32,919 nucleotides of DNA from Syntrophomonadaceae bacterium (GCA_018333865.1 JAGXSE010000052.1:1-32919), one strand, 5' to 3'; shown: positions 1 to 7,202, counted from the stretch's first letter. Program-made: numbers and translations. Notes: generated by a model not told the origin, from the letters alone.

Positions 1-111
1 AAGAGTTCCAAGCTTTTCAACAATGTTTGTTTGCTCTTTTCCATTAGTATATGTTGTTTTTATAACATAAAATGAGGCCGCATTTTTAGATTTGGATATT
101 TGTAGTCGCAA
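1..111 (-). CDS. IS1634-type transposase, N-terminal part (cut by window edge)
   Basis: The first 37 codons of a gene that runs off the left edge. The protein begins LRLQISKSKNAASFYVIKTT and continues TYTNGKEQTNIVEKLGTL, the usual opening of IS1634/IS4-group DDE transposases (from memory of the family). The start is TTG at 111-109, chosen because an AGGAGGG box lies 8 nt upstream. The catalytic DDE domain lies outside the window, so activity cannot be judged. A promoter (136-164) and a hairpin that would stop incoming minus-strand transcription (184-210) lie upstream, a common arrangement at insertion-sequence ends. Confidence 0.75.
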   Translation of the reverse strand, partial: MRLQISKSKNAASFYVIKTTYTNGKEQTNIVEKLGTL

Positions 112-135
112 GGCTCAATCCCTCCTAACCCTTAT

Positions 136-164
136 ATTATAACACATAACGCAAAAAAACGCAA
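136..164 (-). promoter_or_regulatory. Promoter of the IS1634-type transposase
   Basis: On the minus strand, TTGCGT (-35, 164-159) and TATAAT (-10, 141-136) are separated by 17 bp. A ribosome binding site and a TTG start follow about 20 bp downstream. The spacing and the perfect -10 support a sigma-A promoter. Confidence 0.6.
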
Positions 165-183
165 CGCAAAAAACGAAATTTGA

Positions 184-210
184 CAAAAAAAATAAGCCTT
201 TTCAAGGCTT
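184..210 (-). terminator. Intrinsic terminator shielding the IS element
   Basis: A 7-bp perfect stem (AAGCCTT/AAGGCTT, 194-210, 3-nt loop) is followed on the minus strand by a run of eight T. It would stop minus-strand transcription arriving from the GntR/ABC operon before it enters the transposase gene. Confidence 0.55.
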
Positions 211-503
211 CTGAGGGTTTTTTTACTATGCAACTGTCAAAGACCCGGGCAGTTTTGGCAGATGCTCATGAGATTATCCGTTTTTAACTTCGCACCCCGC
301 CCCCGCCCCGTTTAAAATGAGTGCGTATTTCCCGCCCCAAAGGGCAACCAAACAAAACCGCCACAGTGTTTTTTTTTTATTACCCATTGATATATACACA
401 TTTAGTGTGCATAATATAATTTAGAGTTGCATTATACACCTCCCTCCTCCAGAGCATATTCAATAATTATCAACAAGTAAAATAACATAGCCTTATGATT
501 AAA
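211..503. other. Intergenic stretch between IS end and ABC permease
   Basis: No gene of credible length was found. It holds a GC-rich patch (about 285-320), a run of ten T near 370 and an operator-like inverted repeat (405-439). On the minus strand a strong ribosome binding site near 450-441 precedes a three-codon reading frame ending near 425. This could be the start of a lost third operon gene, but the evidence is weak. Confidence 0.4.
405..439. promoter_or_regulatory. Possible second GntR operator
   Basis: GTGTGCATAAT (405-415) faces ATTATACAC (431-439). The half-site shares its GTGTGCATA core with the inverted repeat in the promoter of the gntR gene at 2412-2444. It is inferred to be a second binding site for the same regulator. 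The right arm is imperfect, so this is tentative. Confidence 0.35.
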
Positions 504-1151
504 TTACGAATGATTTTTGCGATACATTGCTACAGAAACCATATAGGACATAATAAAAAACCCTAGTAATAAAGCAACACTAATTCCTATTAGAAGCACT
601 ATTTGCGTAGGGGTAGGAGAAAGTGAAAAAATATCAAAGCTCGTTCTACTTATAAAAACTATCGCGCCGCAGTATATAAGCGTTAGTATAACCAGGACCC
701 ACACCGACGCTAAGAGACCTCTAGCGTAGCTGGTCGGCAGGAGCAAAAAAACAAAAAACAAGGATACACCGAAGCCAATAAATGCGGACGCCAGATGAAT
801 AGAAATTGAATGATCTTGAAACCAAAAGTAAGCGCCGATATTCAAGACAAGAGAAAACAGAAAATAAACTGCGCTGATCAAGCAGCATGACAAAAATCTG
901 CTTGCAACAATTTGCTTTTTTGAGACCGGCAGGGAAATCGCATATTTATCCCATTTCCATTGTTCATCTGATGCTCTTAAGGTAAAAGGCGTAAATGCGG
1001 TTAAAAAGGGGAGTGCCAACGCCCCAAGAAGCAGTGCGCCCGTGCCTTGCCAGAGTACTAAAAAGATAATCACGGGGATAAGTAGCCCCGCTATAGCAGT
1101 AAGTTTTTGTTTTTCCAGGATGATCAAATCCTTTTTAACTAAACCATTCAT
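504..1151 (-). CDS. ABC-2 type permease (export)
   Basis: A 215-residue membrane protein with about six hydrophobic segments. It is inferred to be the membrane half of an ABC exporter whose ATPase is the gene just upstream. The N-terminus (MNGLVKKDLIILEKQK) and the motif ISLPVSKKQIVASRF are typical of short ABC-2 permeases found with GntR/YtrA-type operons. Its ATG overlaps the ATPase stop codon as ATGA, so the two are translationally coupled. The substrate is unknown; related YtrA-type operons are linked to cell-wall antibiotics or peptides. The gene appears intact. Confidence 0.8.
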   Translation of the reverse strand: MNGLVKKDLIILEKQKLTAIAGLLIPVIIFLVLWQGTGALLLGALALPFLTAFTPFTLRASDEQWKWDKYAISLPVSKKQIVASRFLSCCLISAVYFLFSLVLNIGAYFWFQDHSISIHLASAFIGFGVSLFFVFLLLPTSYARGLLASVWVLVILTLIYCGAIVFISRTSFDIFSLSPTPTQIVLLIGISVALLLGFFIMSYMVSVAMYRKNHS

Positions 1152-2008
1152 TTCTTTTCCCCCTTTACATGGAACAGCATGATTTCGCTTATAGTAACGC
1201 TATCAATGAGGCACTTCTTATATTTGCGGCGAGCTTCTTCTTTATCGGCGACAAGGACTTGCCATTCATAATCTTGTTTCCTGTGGGCAATAATGTCTGC
1301 TTCATCAATTCGGCTAAACATTTCCGCTCCGCATTTGATAACGCCGTAGTAATAGATCAGTTCGTCTTTTGTTTTGCTGAAAAGCAGCTTCCCTTTATGA
1401 ATGAAGGTAATGTAGTCGGCAATTTTCTCTAAATCGTCGGTGATATGAGAGGAAAAAAGCACCCCATGTTTTTCGTCCTGAACAAACTCTAAAAGGATAC
1501 CCAGTATTTCATCACGCATCACCGGGTCTAAACCGCTGGTCGCTTCATCCAAAAGCAAAAGCTGCGGCTGATGAGAAAGGGCAACCGCGAATGACAACTT
1601 GACTTTCATGCCTTTAGAATACGCCTGTATCGGTTTATCCTGGGGGAGTCCAAACCGCTTTAGGTAATCCCGATATGTTTTAGACTGCCATGTTGCATAG
1701 ATGTCTTTCATAAACAGTTCCATTTCATTGGCGCTGAACAATTCGGGAAAGTGGCAATCATCAAAAACGACACCTATTTTCTCTTTGATGGCCCTTTCGT
1801 GCTCCAAATGGTCTTTCCCAAAAATTCTTATCCTGCCGCCGTCTTTTTTTAATTCATTCAAAATCAAATTGATTGTAGTCGTTTTACCGGCGCCGTTTTC
1901 ACCAATCAGGCCCATAATCGCACCTTGGGGGACTGAAAAGCTCAACGTGTCCAACGCAAAATCAGGATACTTTTTCGTTAAATTTTCTATTTCTAAAATA
2001 TTGTCCAT
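1148..2008 (-). CDS. ABC transporter ATP-binding protein
   Basis: A 286-residue cytoplasmic nucleotide-binding subunit. Walker A is GENGAGKTT at residues 36-44. The signature is YSKGM (a degenerate LSGGQ, usual for this exporter group), and Walker B with D-loop is LLLLDEATSGLDP. A C-terminal extension of about 80 residues follows the core. It lies between the GntR regulator (1-nt gap) and the permease (4-nt overlap), so it energises that permease. Regulation should follow the GntR repressor of the operon. The substrate cannot be deduced. Confidence 0.9.
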   Translation of the reverse strand: MDNILEIENLTKKYPDFALDTLSFSVPQGAIMGLIGENGAGKTTTINLILNELKKDGGRIRIFGKDHLEHERAIKEKIGVVFDDCHFPELFSANEMELFMKDIYATWQSKTYRDYLKRFGLPQDKPIQAYSKGMKVKLSFAVALSHQPQLLLLDEATSGLDPVMRDEILGILLEFVQDEKHGVLFSSHITDDLEKIADYITFIHKGKLLFSKTKDELIYYYGVIKCGAEMFSRIDEADIIAHRKQDYEWQVLVADKEEARRKYKKCLIDSVTISEIMLFHVKGEKK

Positions 2009-2009
2009 A

Positions 2010-2387
2010 TTAATCCTCCTGCAAATAAAATAGGGTCAAAAGCTCGATTAGTTTTTCTAACGCAATGCCGTTTGTACGGCCAATCTCGGCAGCCTCCTGT
2101 AAGTGTTCTTCAGCTTTTTTCTGCTGTTCCTCCTGAATAAAATCCCGATTTTGGGCGGCAACAAAACTGCCGCGTCCTGTTACCGTTTCAATAAACCCAT
2201 CACGCTGCAAATCCTCATAGGCTCTTTGGGCTGTTATGACGCTGATATGCAATGATTTTGCCAACGCCCGCATGGACGGAAGCATGTCGCCCGTTTGGAG
2301 TTCTCCGTTCATAATCATCGCTTTTATTTGCGAAGTGATTTGCTCGTAAATGGGCTTACTGCTTTTATTACTAATGATTATCTCCAC
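2010..2387 (-). CDS. GntR family (YtrA-type) transcriptional regulator
   Basis: A 125-residue regulator that probably represses its own operon. It has an N-terminal winged helix with the GntR pattern (KPIYEQITSQIKAMIMNGEL, then LPSMRALAKSLHISVITAQR) and a short C-terminal helical dimerisation segment, as in the YtrA subfamily. The start chosen is GTG at 2387 (VEIIISNKSSKPIYEQ), with AGGAGG 9 nt upstream. A longer reading frame from 2450 would run through the promoter and is rejected. It is the first gene of the gntR-ATPase-permease unit. Release by an antibiotic or peptide is inferred from the family. Confidence 0.88.
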   Translation of the reverse strand: MEIIISNKSSKPIYEQITSQIKAMIMNGELQTGDMLPSMRALAKSLHISVITAQRAYEDLQRDGFIETVTGRGSFVAAQNRDFIQEEQQKKAEEHLQEAAEIGRTNGIALEKLIELLTLFYLQED

Positions 2388-2411
2388 ATGCCAAATCCTC
2401 CTTGTACTGTA

Positions 2412-2460
2412 GTGTGCATATTGAATAAGTACATTATAGCACACATACAACTAATGTCAA
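2412..2460 (-). promoter_or_regulatory. Promoter and GntR operator of the ABC operon
   Basis: On the minus strand, TTGACA (2460-2455) and TATAAT (2438-2433) are 16 bp apart. An inverted repeat GTGTGC (2412-2417) / GCACAC (2439-2444) surrounds the -10 box and start region, the expected position for an autorepressor site. Confidence 0.7.
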
Positions 2461-2483
2461 TCCCCTGCATAACACCTTAAGAA

Positions 2484-2551
2484 TGACAGATATGTCACAT
2501 GACATGGTTGTCATTTGCTTAATACTATGATATACTGTCCTTGTAAGGAGG
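2484..2551 (+). promoter_or_regulatory. Promoter and tandem TetR operator
   Basis: TTGTCA (2508-2513) and TATACT (2531-2536) are 17 bp apart. Two identical half-site pairs TGACA-N4-TGTCA lie at 2484-2497 and 2500-2513, the second overlapping the -35 box. The inner halves also form TGTCA-CA-TGACA. A ribosome binding site AAGGAGG follows at 2545-2551. The arrangement predicts repression by the TetR protein encoded next. Confidence 0.7.
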
Positions 2552-2557
2552 TGCGAG

Positions 2558-3163
2558 GTGCCTAAGGATACTTTTTTTAATCTTCCCGAGTTAAAACGAA
2601 AAGCAGTGTTTGACGCCGCCGTGAGGGAGTTCTCGGTGTACATGTTCAGCGAGGCCTCCATTAATCGCATCGTCAAAGCGGCTCAAATCCCAAGAGGTAG
2701 CTTTTACCAATATTTTGACGGGAAAGAGGACTTGTTTTCGTATGTTATTACTCGGATTTTCACTGAAATAGAAGAGATTATGCAAACCCGGCGGAGAGAC
2801 ACAATGGACGTGGATGCGCTGTCACTTTTTATGGAAAAAGTGTACGCAACCGCCGAACTGAACAAGGAAAAACCGGAATATGTGCAGATAACTCTTTTGC
2901 AGTCCAGGGACAAAACGCATTTTGTCAGACAGTTTTTCGAGCTATCCGACGCTCAAAGACGGAATGTACTCCAACTGTTCGAGTATGATAAACATCTCGG
3001 AATTGTCAGGGAAGACGTCGACAGTTCGCTGGTAATTGACATGGTCTATACCTTATCGAAGGAGTTGTTCTTTGACGTCGTGATGGACAGCGAAGCCTAT
3101 CTTAGGAAGATGGAAGCGGTTATTAGAATCATCAGAGAAGGAATTAGGAGGAATTCAATATGA
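2558..3163 (+). CDS. TetR/AcrR family regulator
   Basis: A 201-residue one-component regulator. The N-terminal helix-turn-helix covers about residues 10-55 (AVREFSVYMFSEASINRIVK, then IPRGSFYQYFDGKEDLF), followed by a helical ligand-binding and dimer domain. The start is GTG at 2558, six bases after AAGGAGG. Its stop overlaps the ATG of the hydrolase gene (ATGA), so the two form an operon. The tandem palindromes over its promoter are the probable autoregulatory site. The ligand is unknown, possibly a substrate of the neighbouring hydrolase. Confidence 0.9.
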   Translation: MPKDTFFNLPELKRKAVFDAAVREFSVYMFSEASINRIVKAAQIPRGSFYQYFDGKEDLFSYVITRIFTEIEEIMQTRRRDTMDVDALSLFMEKVYATAELNKEKPEYVQITLLQSRDKTHFVRQFFELSDAQRRNVLQLFEYDKHLGIVREDVDSSLVIDMVYTLSKELFFDVVMDSEAYLRKMEAVIRIIREGIRRNSI

Positions 3164-4020
3164 AAGTTCAATCAGGGATTATATCCGTCGAGGGTGATGA
3201 GCTTTTTTACAAGGTTCGCGGGACCGGCAAACCGATACTTTTCATTGCGCCGGGAGGCGGCAACGGAGATGACTATCTTCAGGTAGCAAATATTTTGGCG
3301 GACTCTTATAAAGTGATCACTTATGACAGAAGGGCTAACGCAAGGAGTACGAGACATTTCCCCAATGATTTTAGCATACGCCAGCAAAGCCGTGACGCTG
3401 TGGCTATCCTGAACGAGTTGGGGGTAACAAAGGCGCTTGCCGTTGGTAACAGCAGCGGTGCCGTAATTGCGTTGGATATGGCCACGGCTTTTCCCGAACA
3501 TGTCCATGCGGCCATCATTCACGAGGCGCCTATCCCATCGGTGCTGCCTGAAGCCAGGAAGTGGAAAGATTTCTTTGTTTCATGTAACAAACTCGCCAAA
3601 GAAAAGGGTGCTTCGGCTGGTGCGAAGAGGTTTTTCTTTGGCGTTGAATTGCCGGTTTACTCTATTCTGTGGGCAACTATAAAGGCCAGGGTATTCGTGA
3701 AGAAAGAGAATCTGGAAAATGAACCTCCAAGAATAAGCAGAGCGGATGCAACCGATGTGCTTCTGTTAAACGAGTTATTACCTGTCACTGGGTATGAGCC
3801 GGACTTTAAAACGGCAAAGGCCGGCGGTGCGAAGTTGTATATCGGCTGTGGCCGATATGGTATAGCGCGAAACGCATGGTACGCCAAAGCTGCGCGGACC
3901 ATGGCGGAAAAGCTCTCATGCGAGATGGTTGAGTTTCCGGGGCATCACGCCTCGTTTATGGACCACCCGGCTGAATGGGCGGAGATCATCAGGGAGACCG
4001 CTCATAAAGCAGACTGGTAA
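3160..4020 (+). CDS. Alpha/beta hydrolase
   Basis: A 286-residue alpha/beta-hydrolase fold protein, probably cytoplasmic because no signal peptide is seen. Visible are an oxyanion-type loop (APGGGNGDDY, residues 30-39), the nucleophile elbow GNSSG at 96-100 with Ser98, and a C-terminal histidine region FPGHHASF. The substrate cannot be read from the sequence; family members are esterases, lactonases or peptidases. It is translationally coupled to the TetR gene and so is probably induced when that repressor is released. No terminator was found before the transposon remnant that follows. Confidence 0.85.
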   Translation: MKVQSGIISVEGDELFYKVRGTGKPILFIAPGGGNGDDYLQVANILADSYKVITYDRRANARSTRHFPNDFSIRQQSRDAVAILNELGVTKALAVGNSSGAVIALDMATAFPEHVHAAIIHEAPIPSVLPEARKWKDFFVSCNKLAKEKGASAGAKRFFFGVELPVYSILWATIKARVFVKKENLENEPPRISRADATDVLLLNELLPVTGYEPDFKTAKAGGAKLYIGCGRYGIARNAWYAKAARTMAEKLSCEMVEFPGHHASFMDHPAEWAEIIRETAHKADW

Positions 4021-4057
4021 GCCACCGAACCTCTGCGGTTACTTGAACCCCTCATCT

Positions 4058-4130
4058 GGGGTGTCGAGGGGAGGGTGTCGAGGGTGTCGAGGGGACGGAC
4101 GTGTCGAGGGGACGGGGTTGTTGTCACATT
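4058..4130 (+). repeat. G-rich tandem repeats and left end of a REP-transposase element
   Basis: Repeated units of GTGTCGAGGGGA-type sequence lead into a copy of the element's left end (4105-4130). That end matches the left ends at 18329 and 30126 except for two substitutions. The right end is missing here, so this is a truncated copy. Confidence 0.75.
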
Positions 4131-4167
4131 GCCATTTCTGTATTAATGTAGCAAAGAGGTGTTGTTT

Positions 4168-4254
4168 GTGCCAAGACGGGCCAGGGAAAAGAGCAATAGC
4201 GGGATTTATCACATTTTTTCAAGAAGAATCAACCGGCAAAACATCTTTGAAGAC
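4168..4254 (+). pseudogene. REP-associated tyrosine transposase (RAYT), N-terminal fragment
   Basis: From a GTG at 4168 the reading frame gives VPRRAREKSNSGIYHIFSRR, then INRQNIFED, the characteristic opening of IS200/IS605-like RAYT (TnpA-REP) proteins. After 29 codons homology ends abruptly and the sequence becomes the opposite-strand GNAT fragment. The catalytic HxH and Tyr are absent. The same start region appears at 18389 and 30189. It is dead and marks a deletion or insertion junction. Confidence 0.8.
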
Positions 4255-4255
4255 C

Positions 4256-4442
4256 CGACTTCCGCAACGAAATCAAGTTCTCGGATAAATGCTCCACAAT
4301 CCCGCATGATATGCAGGAGGTAGTGCTCGTCGCAGCCTGGCAGATGGTGGTTCCAAAATGCTTCCCTCGTGAGTTCTTCCACCTTACGGTAGTCCGCCGG
4401 CTCCTCTAATCGCATGTTTGCTCTCATATTGCGGACAAGCAA
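4256..4442 (-). pseudogene. GNAT acetyltransferase, N-terminal fragment
   Basis: The minus-strand frame reads MRLEEPADYRKVEELTREAF, then WNHHLPGCDEHYLLH and FIRELDFVAEVGSS. This is the N-terminal strand-helix of the small GNAT family with the PGCDEHYL motif. Homology stops at about residue 68, where the REP-transposase fragment begins. The acetyl-CoA binding loop is therefore lost and the gene cannot be functional. The true start may be the internal ATG at 4415. The neighbouring transposase fragment probably caused the truncation. Confidence 0.65.
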
Positions 4443-4477
4443 ATGGCCGTATTTATTGCTTTATGTATATTCTATTT

Positions 4478-5557
4478 TTATATCCTGTTCGTTTTATTAT
4501 TTTGTCGTATAAACTTTCTTGCCTTTTTCATGCCGCCCACGCTCTCGAACATAGCATTGAGTTTTTGGGCTTCAATCTGTTTGAAAGAAAGGCCGTCATA
4601 ATGGGCTTCACGCTTCAACTTCTGATAGCTTTCCAGGCGTCGGGAATTTAGTGTTCCTTCTTCGAGTGCCTGCCGGACGGCACAGCCGGGTTCTGCGGAA
4701 TGAGTACAATCCCGAAAATGGCATTTGTTTGCCAAGTCGTATATGTCGGAAAAGGACTTGGAAAGATCGACTGACTCAACTCCAAGCTCCCGCATGCCGG
4801 GCGTATCGATAACGATACCTCCCTGCGGCAGAATCACGAGCTCCCTGCGGGTGGTGGTATGCCTGCCCTTATCATCCTGCCGGATTTCTGACGTTGTCAG
4901 AAGCTCTTCTCCTATCAGCCGGTTGATCAGCGTGGATTTCCCTACACCAGACGAACCGATAAAAGACGCAGTCATCCCCGGTTGCAGCCAAGGCAACAAT
5001 TTGTCGCAGGAAGCCTGATCGTGGCTTGAAGTTACGGCCACACCTGTATTGGGAGCCACGACTGAGATTTCGGTTATAACACTGGGTAAATCTTCACAGA
5101 GGTCAGCTTTTGTCAGCACGACTACCGGGGTTGCCATGCTCTGCCAAGCCACAGAGAGATAACGTTCAAGACGATTCAGGTTGTAGTCGTTGTTCAAAGA
5201 CATGCAGATAAATACCGTATCAATGTTGGCTGCGACCACCTGCGTTTGATGCTCGTCGCCCACAGCTGTACGTTCAAAGCTGCTTTTCCTTGTCAACACC
5301 CGATGGATTATGGCATTGCCGGAACTGCCTTGGATACGGTCTACCATAACAAAATCACCCACTGCAGGATACTCAGCTAGCCCAGTCGCCTCGTAGCGGA
5401 ATTTGCCAGAAATATCCGCCAGGCATTCCCCGCCCTCGGTGACAATCTTATACAGGTCTTTATATTGCGAGACAACTCTCGCCAGAAATAGCATGGGATA
5501 GAGAGCCGCCTCGGCAAAATAGCGCTCACTTGCGCCATAACGGATTAATTGATTCAA
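4478..5557 (-). CDS. rsgA: Ribosome small-subunit-dependent GTPase A
   Basis: A 359-residue RsgA/YjeQ GTPase, which in known members tests late 30S subunit maturation. An OB-fold covers about residues 25-95. The G domain is circularly permuted: G4 TKAD (149-152), then G1 GSSGVGKST (201-209), then G3 DTPG (251-254). A C-terminal zinc site has Cys279, Cys284, His286 and Cys292. The start is TTG at 5557 with GAGGTG 7 nt upstream. It resembles the longer RsgA paralogues seen as second copies in Firmicutes. The 3' end of a group II intron lies directly upstream, so its original promoter may have been displaced. It looks intact. Confidence 0.95.
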   Translation of the reverse strand: MNQLIRYGASERYFAEAALYPMLFLARVVSQYKDLYKIVTEGGECLADISGKFRYEATGLAEYPAVGDFVMVDRIQGSSGNAIIHRVLTRKSSFERTAVGDEHQTQVVAANIDTVFICMSLNNDYNLNRLERYLSVAWQSMATPVVVLTKADLCEDLPSVITEISVVAPNTGVAVTSSHDQASCDKLLPWLQPGMTASFIGSSGVGKSTLINRLIGEELLTTSEIRQDDKGRHTTTRRELVILPQGGIVIDTPGMRELGVESVDLSKSFSDIYDLANKCHFRDCTHSAEPGCAVRQALEEGTLNSRRLESYQKLKREAHYDGLSFKQIEAQKLNAMFESVGGMKKARKFIRQNNKTNRI

Positions 5558-5579
5558 GATGTTTCACCTCGTTATTCTA

Positions 5580-5660
5580 TAATAGGGTAGGAGGCTACCC
5601 GTTATTTGAGTAGCCGACCTACCACACCACCCGTGCGTACCGTTCGGTACACGGCGGTTC
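5580..5660 (-). ncRNA. Group II intron 3' end (domains V and VI)
   Basis: On the minus strand, directly after the maturase stop codon, 5658-5626 folds as a domain V hairpin. It has an outer helix, a 2-nt CG bulge on the 3' side and an upper TACC/GGTA stem. A domain VI-like hairpin at 5623-5584 follows (GGTAGG/CCTACC outside, GGCTAC/GTAGCC inside). The lower helix of domain V has one extra G in its 3' strand compared with the usual pattern. Together with loss of the intron's 5' part, this suggests a dead copy. Confidence 0.65.
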
Positions 5661-5667
5661 CTGCAGT

Positions 5668-5957
5668 TCACAAAGTGACTCGTCGGTAATAATCAGAAAA
5701 GAATAAGTATCCTAACCCGCTAAGGACTTTGTTCCCGAGGGGTAGGGATAGGACTGGGCTGTTGGATATTCTCCAGTAGCCCTTTCTCGTGTTTGCATAT
5801 TCCCATGCCTTCTGCCTTGCCATGCAAAGCGACTGCAGCTTTGCAAACCGCGTTTTCACTCGTTTCCATTTCTCAAGAGCTCCAGGAGCGATTGAAAGAA
5901 AAACTCTTGACCTCACAGCCTTAATCGGCTGCTTCTTTTTTTGGCATAAAAGAAAGG
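5668..5957 (-). pseudogene. Group II intron maturase/reverse transcriptase, C-terminal fragment
   Basis: The frame ends with LEKWKRVKTRFAKLQSLC, then KAWEYANTRKGYWRISNSPV and GYLFFSDYYRRVTL. This is the conserved C-terminal segment of bacterial group II intron-encoded proteins, with the NTRKGYWR core. The reverse-transcriptase motifs (including YxDD) and the 5' intron RNA are missing. At 5958 the sequence switches to a duplicated piece of the AraC/GyrI gene. It is a 5'-truncated retroelement lying just upstream of rsgA. Confidence 0.75.
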
Positions 5958-6103
5958 TGGCGCCACTAAACTTCACTTCGGCATTTTTCCGGAATAACCC
6001 ATATCTCCATGTAAGCGGCGTCCGGATTAGCCCTGTAATATTTCTCCGCCGAAAAAGGCTGTGTCGTCAGCCCCCGCTTGGCCAGCCACGTGCCGAAAAG
6101 ATA
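5958..6103. repeat. 146-bp direct repeat, left copy
   Basis: Identical over all 146 bases, in the same orientation, to 12920-13065, the 3' end of the AraC/GyrI gene plus 8 bp beyond its stop. The two copies lie 6,962 bp apart and bracket the toxin-antitoxin, DrrAB-like and PadR modules. See the right copy for the intact context. Confidence 0.97.
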
Positions 6104-6115
6104 CTTCCTCATCAT
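5966..6115 (-). CDS. 49-residue protein from duplicated GyrI-like C-terminus
   Basis: The duplicated tail of the AraC/GyrI protein (YLFGTWLAKRGLTTQPFS to PEKCRSEV) is here fused to a new start: MMRK, with GGAGGAAGCG immediately upstream of two ATG codons at 6115 and 6112. The peptide would contain only the last 45 or so residues of the effector-binding domain, with no DNA-binding part. It follows the HigA-like gene and could be co-transcribed with it. It may be a translated relic or simply a pseudogene; folding as an isolated unit is doubtful. Confidence 0.45.
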   Translation of the reverse strand: MMRKYLFGTWLAKRGLTTQPFSAEKYYRANPDAAYMEIWVIPEKCRSEV

Positions 6116-6149
6116 CGCTTCCTCCGGAGTGAGGACAAGGTTACCGCTA

Positions 6150-7202
6150 TCAGGGAGTAATCTCATATTTAGTTTTCAGGTCATTGTACCAACAATATTG
6201 GATATAACCTTCCTTTTGCAGCCTCCCAACCACGATGCCAGCATCAATCCCAACCTTATTCGCAAATTGAACAAGTGATGGCTTGGAGAAATCTTTCCTT
6301 GCAATAAACGAATCGAATTCCTGGTATGGAATTAGCGTCTCCTTAGCAAATTCATCTGCGGCAGACTCATCAGCATCTGAAGTACCCTCCGACTGTCCAA
6401 TGTGCCCATAAATAATGTGGGCAATTTCATGAAAAAGACTAAACCAAAAGCGATCCGCATCTTTGCCTCGTACTGTTAGCCCCATGACAATTTTACCTCC
6501 GTCATAGAATGTAGCGCCGTGCAAGAAAGACCCACCAATATGAGGAAGAAAAATAGTCGCTATGCCACAATCGGCAAGCATACTGACTAACTCACCGCAA
6601 AACGTTCTTGGATTACCCCGCGTCATCTCTCTAATACGCGTTAATATTTTCAAGAGCTTGTTTATGTCGACGGGTTTCGTATTGATATGTCTTGCCTCAA
6701 GTTTAGCTTTCTGCGCCCATGCATACAAAGCATAATCAGCTTTCTCATTGTCAGCTAAGCGTCTACAAGCTATACCAGGAGTTAAAGGACCATGGAGCAA
6801 ACCAAGTTGAACTACTTCAAAGTGTTTACGAAGATGGAACACCTTTTCTGTGGCCTGAGTTGTTTCCGGAACCCATCCGTTTCTGGACATTTCCTTGTAA
6901 GGGAATTTCTTGGCGAGTTCTATATCTGCGTCCATCTCGTTCTCAGCTCTGGCCTTTGCTAGCTTCTCACGGTAGATGGACTCTAGCCTGCTCCAAAACT
7001 GTGCAGGCATCCCCAGCACCATCTCAAGACGCGTTGACATGTCAGGGGTCAACTGGACTTCACCATTGATAAGTCTGCTGATATGTTTTTCGGACATGTC
7101 CATTCTCAGAGCAAACTCTTTCTGGCTCATTCCTCTATCTACAAGCTGCTCCTTAATGGTCGCGCCTGGTGGTGACGCAATTATTGTACGGCTTCTCACC
7201 AT
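6150..7202 (-). CDS. higA: HigA-type antitoxin with XRE domain and ImmA/IrrE (M78) peptidase domain
   Basis: A 350-residue protein. Residues 13-65 are an XRE helix-turn-helix of the HigA type (KEQLVDRGMSQKEFALRMDM, then SEKHISRLINGE). The C-terminal half is an M78 metallopeptidase domain with HEIAH at 258-262, with an acidic segment (DADESAADEFA) after it that is typical of this family. The ATG at 7202 has AGGAGGG 7 nt upstream. It follows higB by 29 bp, the toxin-first order usual for higBA. The antitoxin neutralises HigB and represses the operon, probably at the palindromes near 7557 and 7614. A peptidase domain on a HigA protein is a known but less common form, and might allow self-cleavage or regulated release. 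Confidence 0.88.
   Translation of the reverse strand: MVRSRTIIASPPGATIKEQLVDRGMSQKEFALRMDMSEKHISRLINGEVQLTPDMSTRLEMVLGMPAQFWSRLESIYREKLAKARAENEMDADIELAKKFPYKEMSRNGWVPETTQATEKVFHLRKHFEVVQLGLLHGPLTPGIACRRLADNEKADYALYAWAQKAKLEARHINTKPVDINKLLKILTRIREMTRGNPRTFCGELVSMLADCGIATIFLPHIGGSFLHGATFYDGGKIVMGLTVRGKDADRFWFSLFHEIAHIIYGHIGQSEGTSDADESAADEFAKETLIPYQEFDSFIARKDFSKPSLVQFANKVGIDAGIVVGRLQKEGYIQYCWYNDLKTKYEITP

Noticed and set aside
4058-4130. CRISPR-like appearance of the GTGTCGAGGGG repeats
   Set aside because: The units are short, irregular and not separated by unique spacers. They belong to the RAYT element end.
5668-5976. A complete small gene encoding a 102-residue protein
   Set aside because: Its first residues are translated from the 146-bp repeat and the rest is the C-terminus of a group II intron maturase, so it is a chimera of two truncated sequences.
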